A stretch of DNA of 64,000 nucleotides, taken from NCBI GenBank assembly GCA_038496445.1, contig JALMLS010000231.1:154393-218392 (forward strand). The letters run 5' to 3'. The notes beneath the pieces are model-generated. The model saw only the letters and a list, made by a program, of their open reading frames with translations, did not search any database and was not told the DNA's origin. The translations under genes were made by a program, and so were the position numbers. Source of the DNA: Trichosphaerium sp. ATCC 40318. Its lineage: Eukaryota > Discosea > Flabellinia > Trichosidae. Of the stretch, positions 12,890 to 25,000 are shown piece by piece. Within the stretch, counting starts at the first letter, position 1. The number at the start of each line of letters is the position of its first letter.

Positions 12890-13789
12890 TTAGCGTTTGT
12901 AACGGGAGTAGAGGCGGTTTGGTAGAACTGTGCTATGTTCTGTTCTTGTTCGTGTGGACGGAAATTTGACGTTTTTTCGAATGCTCAAGTCCGTTTTCAT
13001 GAAAGCCAGTTGTAGTTTTATTTGAAATCAATATATGCCTACCAATAAGCCGTAAGTCAATGGATTATGGCTTGATGTAGGCAACGTAGTGCCTAAGTTT
13101 TTGTCAGAGCGCTGTATTGAGAGTGGTAAAGTTCTTCACCAACAAATATATCCATCACTATTAGCTTGGCATATTTCTGTATAAAGTGTATGAGTATATG
13201 AGAAGTGTTATTAATAAAAAAATCAACCGTTGTGGGTTGTACCTTGTACTGTTTTTACCTAAGAATAACAAGTATCCTCCGTTTGATTCCCATAATATTC
13301 TCGTAAACATAGACTTGTGAAACAATTAATCCGGAAAAAGATGCCGGCCTAGTTAAACCAAGTAGCATGGACGTGAGCATCAACCTTTGATCTAACCAGT
13401 TTCTGGTACGAGCTGATGCTTAATCTTCAGCAATGAAACACTCAAAATCCTTCAGCGAGACTCGTTTTTCAGTTCTCCATATGGACTCTCTTTAGTTCCT
13501 AAGACAAGTACATGGGAGGACTTACGTACATACAAATCCTCATCGATGGTTTTTTGCATAGGAATACAATTAAATGGAAAATAAATAATCAAGCCTCAAT
13601 CTTCATGAAAGTCAACAGTATTCATTTTTCTTATTTTGTTTCTCGGTACGCATTTCATTATGAAATTTCCGCTAGCGGCTTTTACTTCCCTTTGTTGGAA
13701 TTAGAATAATACTGCAAGCATTTTGTTTTAACTTTAAACGCTTTTGTAATTGTTTTGTGTATTAACTTTCGTATTAAGGCCACAACACC
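12890..13789. other. Intergenic region between divergent genes
   Basis: No convincing gene is present. A 65-codon plus frame at 13512-13709 starts with ATG but has no recognisable content. A nested inverted repeat lies at 13037-13082: GCCTAC/GTAGGC outer arms with AAGCCGTAA/TTATGGCTT inner arms, and another GCCTA follows at about 13091. It could fold as a small structured RNA or be chance. Confidence 0.4.
13037..13082. repeat. Nested inverted repeat
   Basis: The outer 6-bp arms GCCTAC (13037-13042) and GTAGGC (13077-13082) enclose inner 9-bp arms with one G-T pair. It does not form a tRNA-like cloverleaf. Function is unknown. Confidence 0.35.
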
Positions 13790-14365
13790 ATGTCAGGACC
13801 TATTACGCTCATTCAGCTACCCGCAGAGCTCCAAGATTATATGACAAATTTGAGCCAAGACGCATGCAGATGTTGGCCCGCTTTATCAAAAAAAGCAGCT
13901 CTTCTAACGCGCTTCGATAACAATTTAAACCAAAAAGGCAAATGGGTAAAATGGCAAAACAACTCAAAGCTTCACGAGCAATACATGAGTAATAACCAAC
14001 TCAATGGCCAAACGAGAAGATATTATAAAAGTAACAACGTTCGTGGTCCTTCTCTTTACTTTGAATGCTATTACAAGGACGGTAAACGCGAAGGCGAGTA
14101 TACAAAATACTATGGAAGTGGTAAAGTACACGTTCACTGTTTCTACAAAAACAACAAAAGAGACGGCGCTTGTGAGATGTTTGACTTTAATGGAGCTTGC
14201 ACACAAAACTGTAATTACTCAGAAGGAAGACTACACGGAGAATGCAAAAGATGGCATTCAAACGGCGTATTACGTCAACATTGTTTTTATGAGGATGGTA
14301 ATATGAAAGGAGACTGTAAAACATGGAACGAAGAAGGGACACTATTGACACATTGCATGTACTAA
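13790..14365 (+). CDS. F-box-like protein with YwqK/MORN-type repeats, 191 aa, intronless
   Basis: A single exon encodes an N-terminal F-box-like segment (LIQLPAELQDYMTNLSQDAC, then WPALSKKAALLTRF). About six repeats of roughly 22-24 residues follow, of the type YYKDGKREGEYTKYYGSGKV and RLHGECKRWHSNGVL. This is the YwqK or MORN-like pattern (W/Y..NG.L....Y..G...G) seen in bacterial toxin-immunity proteins, giant viruses and some protists. The N-terminal LPxELQ followed by a short helix resembles the paralogues at 37993 and 48321, but the rest has diverged. It is likely an adaptor or binding protein in the cytosol; a ubiquitin-ligase link is inferred from the F-box-like part only. Confidence 0.75.
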   Translation: MSGPITLIQLPAELQDYMTNLSQDACRCWPALSKKAALLTRFDNNLNQKGKWVKWQNNSKLHEQYMSNNQLNGQTRRYYKSNNVRGPSLYFECYYKDGKREGEYTKYYGSGKVHVHCFYKNNKRDGACEMFDFNGACTQNCNYSEGRLHGECKRWHSNGVLRQHCFYEDGNMKGDCKTWNEEGTLLTHCMY

Positions 14366-14648
14366 TCTGACACTTGTTTTTTGATCATTACACGTCATCG
14401 TATCAGAATGCGAACGGGAACACGTCTCACTTCCAAAAGAAATTTTTTTTATCAATAAAGTTTGTAGTTTAGTATCTCTTTCTTACGGTTTGTTTCAACT
14501 GATATAGCTTGCTAACGTTATATAAGGGGATCGTTTATTTTTCTGAGTAGTTTTAGTAGTATTGACGCGTTGTGACAGCGTAAACCATCGCAACAATCAA
14601 GACTTTTAATGATAAAACTTTTTGCTCAGAAAATCATTTTTTGGGCAG

Positions 14649-15656
14649 TTACTTCTTTGCGTATACTTCGGGTTTGAGCTCTCCTACGTAAGGAAGTGTA
14701 CGCAATTGCTCTGCATAATCGAGACTATAAGACAAAGTGTTAGAAGGCGAGGGAAATGTACAAAAAAATAAATTGTTTAAAAAAGAGGAGAAATCGTCAA
14801 AACAACGCCGTACCCGTATCCAACCAAGAAAGCATCAGCTGGGATTTCAAAACCAACGTATTTTACTTCAACAGCAACCTTTGGGCTTGGTTTGCGGGAG
14901 AGTACGCATACCTACAATCGATTTTTAGGAAAAAAAATCCAATAACAAAAAAACTACGACTGATCACACTGTACGAACCTCTAAACTTTTTGGGTTTCTA
15001 CCACCAAGTAATTCAAGCAAATACTTAAGTGTCAGACCTACAAATACCTTTTTAGTTTTCTGAAAAATACAAAACGTTTACGTAGTTGTTGCTGGATTTA
15101 AAACTAAGGCTAGAAACGCGTACCGGAATCAATAACGTCTTCAACAATCAACACGTGTTTGTTTTCAATGTTTGTTCTCAAATCCATTACAATTTTAACA
15201 ATACCCTACGTAACCCTGTCAGCTTTTGCTGGAAGCGACAAACTCCTTTTTTGGCCCGTTTGGAATAATTTTTATGTACCGAGGTTTTTGTTCCCTTGCC
15301 GTAGCTGGAAATGGACATAAAGTCTACGCTGTGAGGAATCTATGCTTGGTTAGTTTAAACTACAGCGATAAAAATGCGTACAGTTAGCTCTCGCGTTAGA
15401 TCCGCGCAAAAAATGAAAGCTCCCTTCAATATTGCTACTACTACAAGTGGTTCTCCATCAGTGTAGTCAGCATTAATGCGAGTGGCCAAGGATTTTACTT
15501 TTGCCTTAATTTCCTCCTCTAGCATTATTTCAGCTTAATAATGTGCTAAAACTTACCTGATAGCACTACTTTATCGATCCATTTGTGAATAACTCTTTTG
15601 TTTGATGTTTCTAGAAAATGTTACAATTGTGCGGACGTAGTCATAATACCTGTCAT
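14649..15656 (-). CDS. hprt: Hypoxanthine-guanine phosphoribosyltransferase
   Basis: This is a type I PRTase of the purine salvage pathway, converting hypoxanthine or guanine plus PRPP to IMP or GMP in the cytosol. Exons on the minus strand spell [20 protein letters not shown], then [35 protein letters not shown], the PRPP-binding loop [34 protein letters not shown] and the C-terminal [20 protein letters not shown] ending AKK. All joins keep frame with short introns. The total is about 195 residues, normal for the family. The PRPP motif, the SSYG active-site loop and the purine-site D-YAE-R segment are all present, so the enzyme looks functional. It is divergently arranged, 214 bases from the next gene on the plus strand. 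Confidence 0.92.
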
Positions 15657-15870
15657 TTTTTGGTAGTCGCTGTTTACGTAGTGAGTCAAACACAAAAGAT
15701 TGGCGAGAAGTACTCTGACTTTTTCTAAACGTTCGAAAACGCTTGAAGCTACATCTCCTTGGTGCAGCAGACGCCCAGCAAAGGCACAAGAGAACGTTAG
15801 CTCTGCGGACGTTGAAAAGGCCGTAAAGCTCCAACTCATCACCCCTGGATGGGGTAGTAATAACAGTTGA
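15657..15870. promoter_or_regulatory. Compact divergent promoter region (hprt / acidic-repeat gene)
   Basis: Only 214 bases lie between the start codons of the minus-strand HPRT gene and the plus-strand gene at 15871, so the two must share this region for initiation. I see no TATA box that stands out. Transcription start sites cannot be placed from sequence. Confidence 0.45.
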
Positions 15871-18800
15871 ATGGTAAGCAGATTTGGATTTACGAAAAAT
15901 AATTACCGTTTATGAATTATCCTTACGATATATAGGGCGTGAAAGAGAGTAAAGAGAGTAAAGTCGACGCTAGTAACACAAAGAAACAAAATACTGCTTC
16001 TCCTTTAAAGAGAGTACTCAGCCCTCGCTCTCCACGCGTTGTACGATCTTATGGATCATATGTTTTAACTAACAAGGCACAGGAAGAAATTCAAGAACCG
16101 GAATCAAAGATACTAGACGCTTTACCCAAAGTACGCACAATGTAGTTGTTCTTGAGTCTAAATAATCATTCAAGGCTTTGCCTATTTATTACAACAAGAA
16201 AGTAGCAAAAGTACTTTGGTTGAATCGTCCAGATGTGGCTAAGATTAGAAAAACACAACAAAGTACGTACAAACAAAGCGAAATAAACGGAAAGAAAAAA
16301 CAAAAAAAAAAACCTTGTTTTCCCAAAGAGTTGATTTTCGTTTAAAACAAACGGAGCGAGTACAATGCGCTTGCATTGTTTTAAATAATGCGATATCAAT
16401 TCGCCTCTTCGCGTCACGATTGCGTGAGCTTTTTCTTTTTTGTTCCCTTTTTCTTCGATCTGCTTTCTACTACATTCACTAAATACTGCATTGTGTACTA
16501 CTTCATTTGATGGTATTTTGGAACCAAACGCCAAACACCAAAACGGAATTAAAACAAAACATCAAAATTGATCGTTTTCCTGTTGGTTATACTAATACTG
16601 AATAAGGTGTGGGTGAGTGTGATCCTGAAGCTCAACTTAAATTATTACGTCAACTTAAAGAAACAGTAAATGAGAGCAGCTTGCGTATAGATGCGAAGCA
16701 GGTAAGCTAAAAGACAAAGAAAAAATATGGAGAAAAAGATCTTTCTGATTCTTTGGTTTCTTGTTTTGTTCGTTTTTATTCATTTATTTCTTGTTTAGTC
16801 CAACATCAATGCAAAGATGACTACAGTAAGACCTACATTCTTGCGTGTATTTAGGTCATTGGGTCATTGGGGTTCGGAGATTGGAAAGTTTGAAGTTGAA
16901 ATGCTTCAAGGTATTTTTTTCTGTTTCTGTTCCAAAAAAAACCTCACCATCCAAACGTCGATGAACCTATGAATTGTAATTTTTTAGTGTTCATTTCACG
17001 TAACACTAGATTCATTGGGTTTATTTTATGGTCAAAAAACAATCTTTTTTTTTTTAATTTGATTTTTGTTTTGTTTTTCCTCTCTTCTTGCGTTTCTTTA
17101 ACTAGATAATTTAGTGCATGATATTGCTGAACAGATAAACAAGACTCGTCGTACTATGGCTGATATTGTTTTCTTTACAGAGAGACTATTATCCCAACTT
17201 CCAAGTGATTGCTTGGATGGTTTGGACTTTCCATTTCAAACAGGAGTTAATTCAAAGGTAGTGCTTAAATATTTCTTTATCCTCTTTGTTTATTCTCTAT
17301 GGTTGCTCACGTGATTTTTTAAGAGTATTATATTGAATTCAGAGTTACAACTCCTTGAACAAGAACGCGCTCAATTACGTGCAAAGACAAACCAGCTTGA
17401 GTCTTATAAGACAGTTGTACAAGAACTACAAGCTAAAATGCAAGATCTTACAGCTAAAGTTGCTAATACACGCACTGTGCGACGTAGAAAAAAGGTACTT
17501 AATTTGACATTTAATTAAATGACTTTCCGTAACGTCAACCTCCTTTCAATGTGATCATAGTTGCGTGGATATTAACTGTAATTTTTTCGTTAGGGAAGTG
17601 GTAATGAAGCAGCAGAAGAAGAATATGAAGAGGAAGAAGAAATTTATGAGCAAACGGATGAACAAAAAGAAAATGCAGAGGAAGCTAAAGCACTATTATG
17701 GAAGCCAGCTACACATTATATGCTACCTGATCCTTCAAAAGTTGTTGGTAAAGTACGTAACCACGCACCTAAAAAACTTCGTTTTGTTTGCCGATTACAG
17801 CCCACGTGTTAATTTTTTTTCGTTCGTTTTTTTAATACCTTAAATAGGGTGGTGCTTCTGGTGGTGCTATTGCTGAATTAAAAAAGAGGCAAGGTGCCGA
17901 TTTCTTTAAAGATCGTATTGAAGAAATGGATGAGCTTCTCCCTGTTTTTGAAAAGCTTTTAGCTGAAGCAGACAGTGCGTTTTAATATATTGTGACTAAC
18001 AGTTCTTATTATTAACAATACTTATAGAATTAAAGAAGCCTGATGTTCCTGTGTTCGACTTGAATAGGAGAGATCTTTCTCCAGGTGGTATAGGACCTGC
18101 AGGAGGACCACCACCACCACCACCACCTCCTCCAGGTATGGGCGGCCCTCCACCGCCTCCACCACCTCCAGGCATGGGTGGACCGCCTGGCCCTCCACCG
18201 CCTCCACCCCCACCCCCAGGTATGGGTGGGCCTCCACCGCTTCCACCACCTCCACCATTACCGGGTGGTGCTCCACCACCACCACCATTACCTGGTGGTG
18301 CTCCACCTCCTCCGCCACCTCCAGGCATGGCCGGTGTTGTTGGTGTACATTCATCTGGACCACACTCACCACCTGCTTTACGAGTTCGTGTATTGCCAGA
18401 AACTGTTAAAAAGAAGTTATCCAAAGAGGCGAAGCATGGATTAGCAGCAGCAGAACTAATGACTAAAGTCATTGCTACTGCTAAACTCGTTTCTGATATA
18501 ACGTTTCATCCTACAAATAAACCTCCACGGAAGCTTCAAGTTCATGAACTAGCTGAATGTGCGAGGCTATTCAAGGAGAGAGCACCAGTTCGTTTAAAAG
18601 AATTGAAGGCTGAGTTTGCTGAAGCTGACAAGAAGAAGAAATCAACACCAGCGCTCTTCACAAGGAAGAAAAAAGCTAATCCTTACATGGCACATATCAA
18701 GACGTATGAACGTTCAAAGGAGCTTGCAGATCGTCTTCATAGGCGTCTAAAGCGTAGTCATAAAGATCATAGCTTGGCTCAGGTTTTACATAACAGAGAG

Positions 18801-21800
18801 CTTAGTAAAGTTCAACTTGACATTGGCGATTTAGCTGCTATGGAAAAACATACTGAAGCTATTCAAACAAGTAAAGAAGAGCTTGATCGTAAGACACAGG
18901 CTATTGTTGATTATGAAAAGAAGATTAGAAAGACAGAGGAGAAGCTAAAAAAGAGTTATGAGGCATTAGTTAAATACTCTGGTATGCCTGAAGCAAGCTT
19001 CTCTCATATGAAAAAACGTGTTCTTGAGCTTGTTGAGATCGATAGAATAGCTGCTGAGAAGGCAGATGAGGAAAAGAAGAAGCAGATTGCTATAGATATA
19101 AAGGAGGGTAGACGTACTCCTGATGGTAAACTGATTCGTAAACATCATCGTATTGACGATGAAGATGGAAACCGTCTTGGTTCTAAATCAAGTTTATTCG
19201 GTTTCAAACAACGTAAAAGACGTAGTAATACTACCAATGATAGACCTAAGGAAGGCATGTTTGGTATTGATCTACGTAAAGTACTACGTCCTCGAAGAAA
19301 GGTACAAACCAGCTTTTTTTTCTCTTTTCTCTGAATCTATTTTTTTTTCCGTGTTGTTTGTTCGCTTTACTTACTTTTATCCCTTTTTAGACACCTCAAC
19401 AGAACGCTCTTAATAAAATCGGCGGTATTGTCAACTTTGCGAGAGGTAGAAAGAAGTCTCCAATTGATTTTGGTGCCTCCAAAATTCACCAAGCTGTTTT
19501 TGCTGCCAAGTCCGCAAGGATGACAGATGAAGAACGTGCAATTGCTGAAGAAGAGCGTAAGATTGCTGAACTTGAATCACGTTTATCCGCACGTGCTTCT
19601 GGTAAGCTTGGGGAGGATAGTGAACTACTTGATGAAGAGAGAGAAATAGCAGAAATGGAAGCCAAACTCAAAGCAATGATGGGTGGTGAGGATCCTGAAC
19701 TCGCTGCTGAAGAAGCTGAGATTGCTCGTATGGAAAAACAGCTTGCTCTCGAAGGTGGTACTATGACCGAAGAAGAGAAAGAAATTGCAAAAATGGAAGC
19801 TGAGATTGCAGCTGAAGAAGCTTTATTAGCAGAAGAGCTCGCTATTGCCAAGATGGAAGCTGAACTTAAAGAAGCACTATTGAAGGCTGAAGAAGAAGAA
19901 GTTGCCAAGATGGAGGCCGAACTTAAGCGCCAGATGCTCATTAGCGCTGGTGTTGATGTAGTTTCACTTGAAGAGGAAGAGAGACAAATAGCTGAACAAG
20001 AACGTATGATGGCATTAATGTCAGGTGCAACTATTGGTGACGATAGTGATGACGATGATGACGAAGATGAGCTTGAGATAGCAAGACTTGAAGCTGCTCT
20101 TATGGCTAGCGAAAATAGCTTATCATTAGATGACTTAGATGAAGCTGAAGCCTTACGTCTGCTCCAAGAACAAAGGTATTTTCTTTCTTCTTTTTTTCTT
20201 TTTCTTTCGAAGCTTGAGTTTTGGTTGTTAACTCCTTTTGTTAGTCGTCGTACACAGTCTGCTTTATTAGATGAAGTAGATGTAAATGATCCAGCGTATC
20301 TTGCTCTTAAAGAGGATGAGCGTAAACTTCAAGAAGAAGAGCGCATGTTTGAATTAATGCAAAGAAGACTTAACGGTGAAGACATTGATGATGAAGATGA
20401 TGATGAACTTGATGAAGATGAACGTGAAATCGCTGAAATGGAAGCTGCATTGGCTAAACTCGATAGCGGTGCTTTAGATGGTGCATCTTCAATAGAACAA
20501 GAGAAGCTAGAAATAGCGCGTATGGAAGAACAATTACGCCTTCTCTCTGCAGGTGATGATATCACAAAGGATCCTGAGGTTCTTGCTCTTGAGAAAGAAG
20601 AACGTGAGATTGCTTTAATGGAAGAACAACTTCGTATTGCATCTACAGGTGGATCCCTTAGTATTGGAGAGAAAACCGCAGAAATACTTGCACTTGAAGC
20701 TGAAGAAGCTGAGATTGCTCGTATGGAAAAACAACTTCTTCTTGCTTCTGCTGGAGAGAAAGATGCTGAGATACTTGCACTTGAAGCTGAAGAGGCTGAG
20801 ATCGCTCTTATGGAGAAACAGCTTCTTCTCGCTGCTGGTGGTAGTATTGAAAAAGATGCTGCTACTCTTGAACTTGAACGAGAAGAACAAGAGCTTGCAG
20901 AGATGGAAGCAGCTCTACTTCAGATGAATAGCAATGGATCACTTCCAATCATAGATAATGAAGAACGTGAACTTGCTGAAATGGAAGCCACCTTAGCTCG
21001 AATGTCTGGCGGTCCAGTACTACTACCTGAAGACTTGGCTCTTGCAGATGTACGTGAACTTCTTCTATTTTTAGGTTCTTCCTTGTTGAAAGCTTGGATT
21101 GACTTGAGTCTTTTAGGAAGAGCGAGAGATAGCTCGTATGGAAGCAGAGTTAAGACAAATGAGCGCTGATCAAGGTGTTCAGAAGTCTCTTCAAGAGTTA
21201 GAACTTGAAGCTGAGGAAGCAGAGATTGCACGCATGGAAGAACAACTGCGGCTTGCTGCTACTACTGCTACTGAAGAACAAAGTGCAGCAGCACTTGCAC
21301 TTGAAGCTGAAGAAGCAGAGATAGCTCTTATGGAACAGCAGCTTCTTCAAGCTTCTGGAAGCGGTAGTGTTGGGGAGAAAACTGCTGAAATGCTCGCACT
21401 TGAAGCTGAAGAGGCGGAGATTGCTCTTATGGAGAAACAACTTCTTCTAGGTGGTAATGTTGAAAAAGATGCTGCTACTCTTGAACTTGAACGAGAAGAA
21501 CGAGAGATTGCAGAGATGGAAGCAGCTCTGCTACTCCAGATGGGCGGTGGTAGTGCTAATGAAGAGGAAAATGGTGATACTACAGACACAGAGGGCGGTG
21601 AGATCCGCCATGCTTCTAGCGGTAGTATGACGCCTGATGATGTTGAAGCTGCTCTTGATCTTGAGAGAGAAGAACGTGAGATTGCTGAAATGGAGGCTCA
21701 GTTGCTACAGTTCAAGGATAGTACTATCACAAAAGAAGACGTTGAAGGGCTTGACTATGCAGAAGCTCTTGCTCTTGAAGCTGAGGAAGCAGAGATCGCT

Positions 21801-22899
21801 CGCATGGAAGAACAACTTCTTCTTGCTTCTGGTGGTATAGCCGCTGAAGAAAAAGATGAACAGACACTTGCTCTTGAAGCTGAAGAAGCTGAGATTGCTC
21901 GTATGGAGCAAGAACTTCTTCTAGCTGCTGCTGGCGCTGGTGAAGAAAAAACTGCAGAAATGCTTGTGCTTGAAGCCGAAGAAGCCGAGATTGCTCGTAT
22001 GGAACAAGAACTTCTCAGTGCTTCTACAACGGAATCTCCTGAGCTCTCAGCGTTAGAAGCAGAAGAAGCTGAGCTTAAGGCTATGGAAGCTCAAATGCTT
22101 TTAATGTCAAATGCTGGTACCAAAGATCCCTCAGACGTTACTTCTGAAACATACACGGAAGAAACTGATGGTATGTCAAAAAACCTTTAGTCAACATTGT
22201 TCTCTTCGTTTTTTTAGTACTAACTCCTCTTGTCTAGTTCATAAGCTACTGAAAGAACAAAGCGAATTGAATAAAGAAGAAAGTGATATTGCCGACATGG
22301 AGGCTCAATTGCTCGCCATGCAATCCGGTAATGTTAAGAAAGACGAAAACATTGTTACCATTCCTCAAGAAGGTAATGAACAAAGTGACGTCTCATTTGA
22401 TCATCTTGATGATCATGAAGATTCTTTACAGTCTGTAGATAGTCTTGACATACTATCTAAAGAAGAGGATATGCTTCAGATAGAACATGAGGCTGCCTTA
22501 GCTTCTGAAGAAGCTGAGATTGCAAGAATGGAAGCAATGTTAGCTAAAATGTCCGGATCATCCGACCTCCCAGTAACGTCTCCGTCTCCTGTGGTTGACT
22601 CACAGGACAATTTTATGGATGGTGACATAATAAATGAGGCATCTGATAATGATGCTTCTAAACTACATCACTCAGTACCTGAGGAAGCTTCTTTGGATCA
22701 AAAAGAAGATGATAGTGATGAAGAAAAAAATCCAGTTTTGGTTTTAGACAGATCGTCAGAAATGGACGCTGTTTTGAGCCATGCGATGTTAGGAGATTCT
22801 TCTGGTGTTAAGCGTCTGTTAAAAGATGATATACCAATTGAATCACGTGAAAGCGACACTGAGTTGTCGTCCCAAACGTCGACAAGTAATGAAGAGTGA
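15871..22899 (+). CDS. Long proline-rich (FH1-like) protein with acidic coiled-coil repeat tail
   Basis: The first exon codes only ATG (15871-15873). A 63-nt intron joins it to GGC GTG..., giving MGVKESKESK, which fits the N-myristoylation pattern. Exons to about 17990 give an N-terminal half with coiled coil (ELQLLEQERAQLRAKTNQLE) and an acidic stretch. The exon 18030-19300 holds a proline-rich block (18105-18330, runs of PPPPPP with GM/GG spacers), like formin FH1 or other profilin-binding regions. A basic helical domain follows, with a WH2-like FGIDLRKVLRP near 19260. From 19520 to about 22540 the protein is a tail of acidic repeats typified by LALEAEEAEIARMEEQLLLA. Small introns lie near 20176, 21051 and 22172. 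The C-terminus is Ser/Asp-rich (SSQTSTSNEE). I see no FH2 domain, so formin is not supported. An actin- or membrane-linked scaffold is my inference. Confidence 0.75.
18105..18330 (+). repeat. Proline-rich (FH1-like) coding repeat
   Basis: Imperfect CCACCTCCA-type units encode polyproline runs of 5-9 residues, separated by GMGG or LPGGA spacers. Such tracts bind profilin and SH3 or WW domains. The repetitive DNA probably expands by slippage or unequal exchange. Confidence 0.85.
19520..22540 (+). repeat. Acidic EAEEAEIARMEEQLLLA coding repeat array
   Basis: More than twenty imperfect repeats of about 27-35 residues share the core E(R/A)E(E/A)(E/A)IA(R/L/E)ME, followed by a short helix and a Gly/Ser-rich linker (for example ASGG, SAGE). 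Neighbouring units near 20690-20830 and 21300-21520 are almost identical at DNA level, indicating recent expansion. The pattern predicts short acidic amphipathic helices joined by flexible linkers rather than one continuous coiled coil. Confidence 0.8.
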
Positions 22900-23708
22900 G
22901 AGAAAAGGTAATTTTTTGTTTTCACTTTTTTTTTTCTTTCTTACGGCACAAAACAATCAAATAGTGTTTGATTTTGATCGTGTAATCTCTTTACAGTGTT
23001 TTTGCATACTTTTCAAAAATGTCTGTTTGTCAACAAGTCTAGAAATACTTGTTCTTTTTCGGTTTTCCTAATATATTCTTATTTTTCACAAATTCTTTTT
23101 ATCTTCGTTACCTCCCTTATGTACTCTCTAACTCTTTTTTCTCAGGTTCTTATTAAAACCTTGATATCAAATACTTCTTGTAATTAGTATAAGTGAAAAA
23201 AAAAATGTTGTAAATGATTAGAATCGTGAAATGTAATCTGTAAAAATAAATTTGTTTATTTCTTATTATCAAAAAAACCCTCCATTGGACAAGTCGTTTT
23301 AATAGTGTAGTATGACGATATTCAGTCAACGGGTTCTGTGAGTCCTGTAACGCCTTACGTATATATATACTAGTAGAGCTAACTCACACGTACCACTCCT
23401 CTTGTTATATCCTCTCCGTTACAAATAACTTAGTTTTACACTGGAGAGAACTAAATCTGATAGTCACGTGATGTAAATCGTTTAATGGCGTTTCATTTTT
23501 ACGAGATTTCAGATGATCTATCATAGACGCTACAAAAGACAGACGCAGTATGGCAGAGGTACTGGGTTTAGCTCGGTTTACATTTCACAGAAGCCGGAAT
23601 ATTCCCGACTAAAAGAGAAGAACCGTTCGGATTACCTTCCTTTTTTAGAAACTGTTCCGTCTTGCTGACTTGGCAAACACTTGATCATTATCTCAAACTA
23701 TACCTCCA
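22900..23708. other. Intergenic region upstream of the GST gene
   Basis: T-rich 3' flank of the repeat-protein gene, with AATAAA near 23246, then the upstream region of the GST gene. TCACGTGA occurs at about 23463. No gene is seen. Confidence 0.5.
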
Positions 23709-24626
23709 ATGGCTACTATTCATTACCTGTTTCTATCCGCTCCATGTCGTATTGCTCACATTGGTGCTCTTGCTACTGGGACTGATGTAACTCTCAAGGT
23801 ACTCAGCGTCAAACAGTACCAACTTAGTTGCTAATACAGCATCCGTTAGCCTGTAGATTTGCTCAACGGTGAGCATAAACAAGATGCCTATTTAAAAATA
23901 AACCCAAAGCACCAAGTACCATCTGTGACTGAAGGAGATGTTGTAGTACGCGACTCAAGTGCTATTCTCAGGTACATTCAAAAACAACATTTTTTTCTCC
24001 GCAAATCCATAAAACAAATTAACCGCTTACACCCAAATAGGTATTTTAGCATTCAAAATCCATCGCCTGTTTACCCAATAAACAACGCAGTAGCACTCGC
24101 TCCAGTACGTTTACAACTTCATATGAAATCGAGTTGAAACGTAATATCACGTTTTTTTTGGAAACGACACCTAACGATTTGTTTTTTCCGTAGATTGACT
24201 CAGCGTATGAATCTATTCGTAGTGATATCTTCAACACTTGCAATATGTTTGCTGTTGAGAATTGCTTTGTTTCAAAGGTGTACAAGCAAAGAGATACATG
24301 TCCTAAAAAGCTGAAAGAGATCACCGACAAACTGCAAGCTGAGGTATTTTCAACACTTTTTTTTTTGGTATTCCTTGTATTTGCTTACCTTTGAATAGCT
24401 AGCATTCTATGAGAAGAACTACTTCAAGAACTCACGTTTCTTGGTTGGGTACTCTGTGTCCATGGCTGATTATGCACTATGTGTTTCTCTCGCTCAAGCT
24501 ACTGGTACTGGATACAAGGACGCTCTTCCTAAAAAGATTGCTTCGTTGTTCAAAAAAGTTAAGAAAGATCCTGTGTACAAGGAAGCACACAAAGCTTTCT
24601 TCGAGTTCGCCACCACTATGGAATAA
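23709..24626 (+). CDS. Glutathione S-transferase family protein
   Basis: Five exons encode about 200 residues. The N-terminal thioredoxin-like half begins MATIHYLFLSAPCRIAHIGA and contains the G-site signature NPKHQVPSVTEGDVVVRDSS, with the cis-proline after V and the D/E-S-S motif that binds the glutathione gamma-glutamyl group. The C-terminal helical half includes FYEKNYFKNSRFLVGYSVSM followed by ADY, the conserved N-capping and hydrophobic staple region. Introns are 60-100 nt with GTACT, GTACA, GTACG and GTATT donors. The overall form fits soluble GSTs, including the domain found in translation factor eEF1B-gamma, but no eEF1B domain follows. The AP-C at residues 11-13 may supply the catalytic residue. 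The role is conjugation or a protein-interaction module in the cytosol. Confidence 0.8.
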
Positions 24627-25000
24627 TCAAGCATCATAACTATGTACCTTGTTAATAAATCCACATCAAGAGCAGCAAGTTAGCTTCAAGTCTTCACTTT
24701 TCTTCTTGTCAATGCAAATGAAATTGTACTTGAACTCAATACTTGACACTTAATCGATAGTAAAATAATACGTGACTAGCATTCCACACTTGTTAGTTCT
24801 CAGTTGTTTTTAGTTTTGTATTTCTCGGTATTAACAGACAAATTAAAACCAAAGACTTCAAATCACTGCAGAGCATACTCATTTTTAATCACATGCAGCC
24901 ATAATCTTACCACTGTGGCACACTATTTTCTACTAAGGACGATAGTGCACGCTCTTAAAAGGCGCGTGCCATTTGCTAAAAAGTAAATAACCAACTTGGC
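24627..25000. other. Intergenic region
   Basis: 3' flank of the GST gene (AATAAA near 24653) and 5' flank of the small secreted-protein gene. Nothing else is seen. Confidence 0.5.

Noticed and set aside
13037-13082. tRNA gene
   Set aside because: The nested stems do not form a cloverleaf and lack a T-loop GTTCNANNC sequence. No other tRNA-like motif was found in the window.
16166-16534. Minus-strand 122-codon frame
   Set aside because: It lies antisense to in-frame exons of the proline-rich/acidic-repeat gene and starts at a non-ATG codon; a shadow.
18022-18472. Long minus-strand frames rich in Gly or Val/His opposite the proline tract
   Set aside because: They arise from the low-complexity CCA/CCT repeat; the plus frame is the one that splices into both neighbours.
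15871-22899. Formin identity for the proline-rich gene
   Set aside because: The FH1-like tract is there, but no FH2 domain can be read in any exon downstream.
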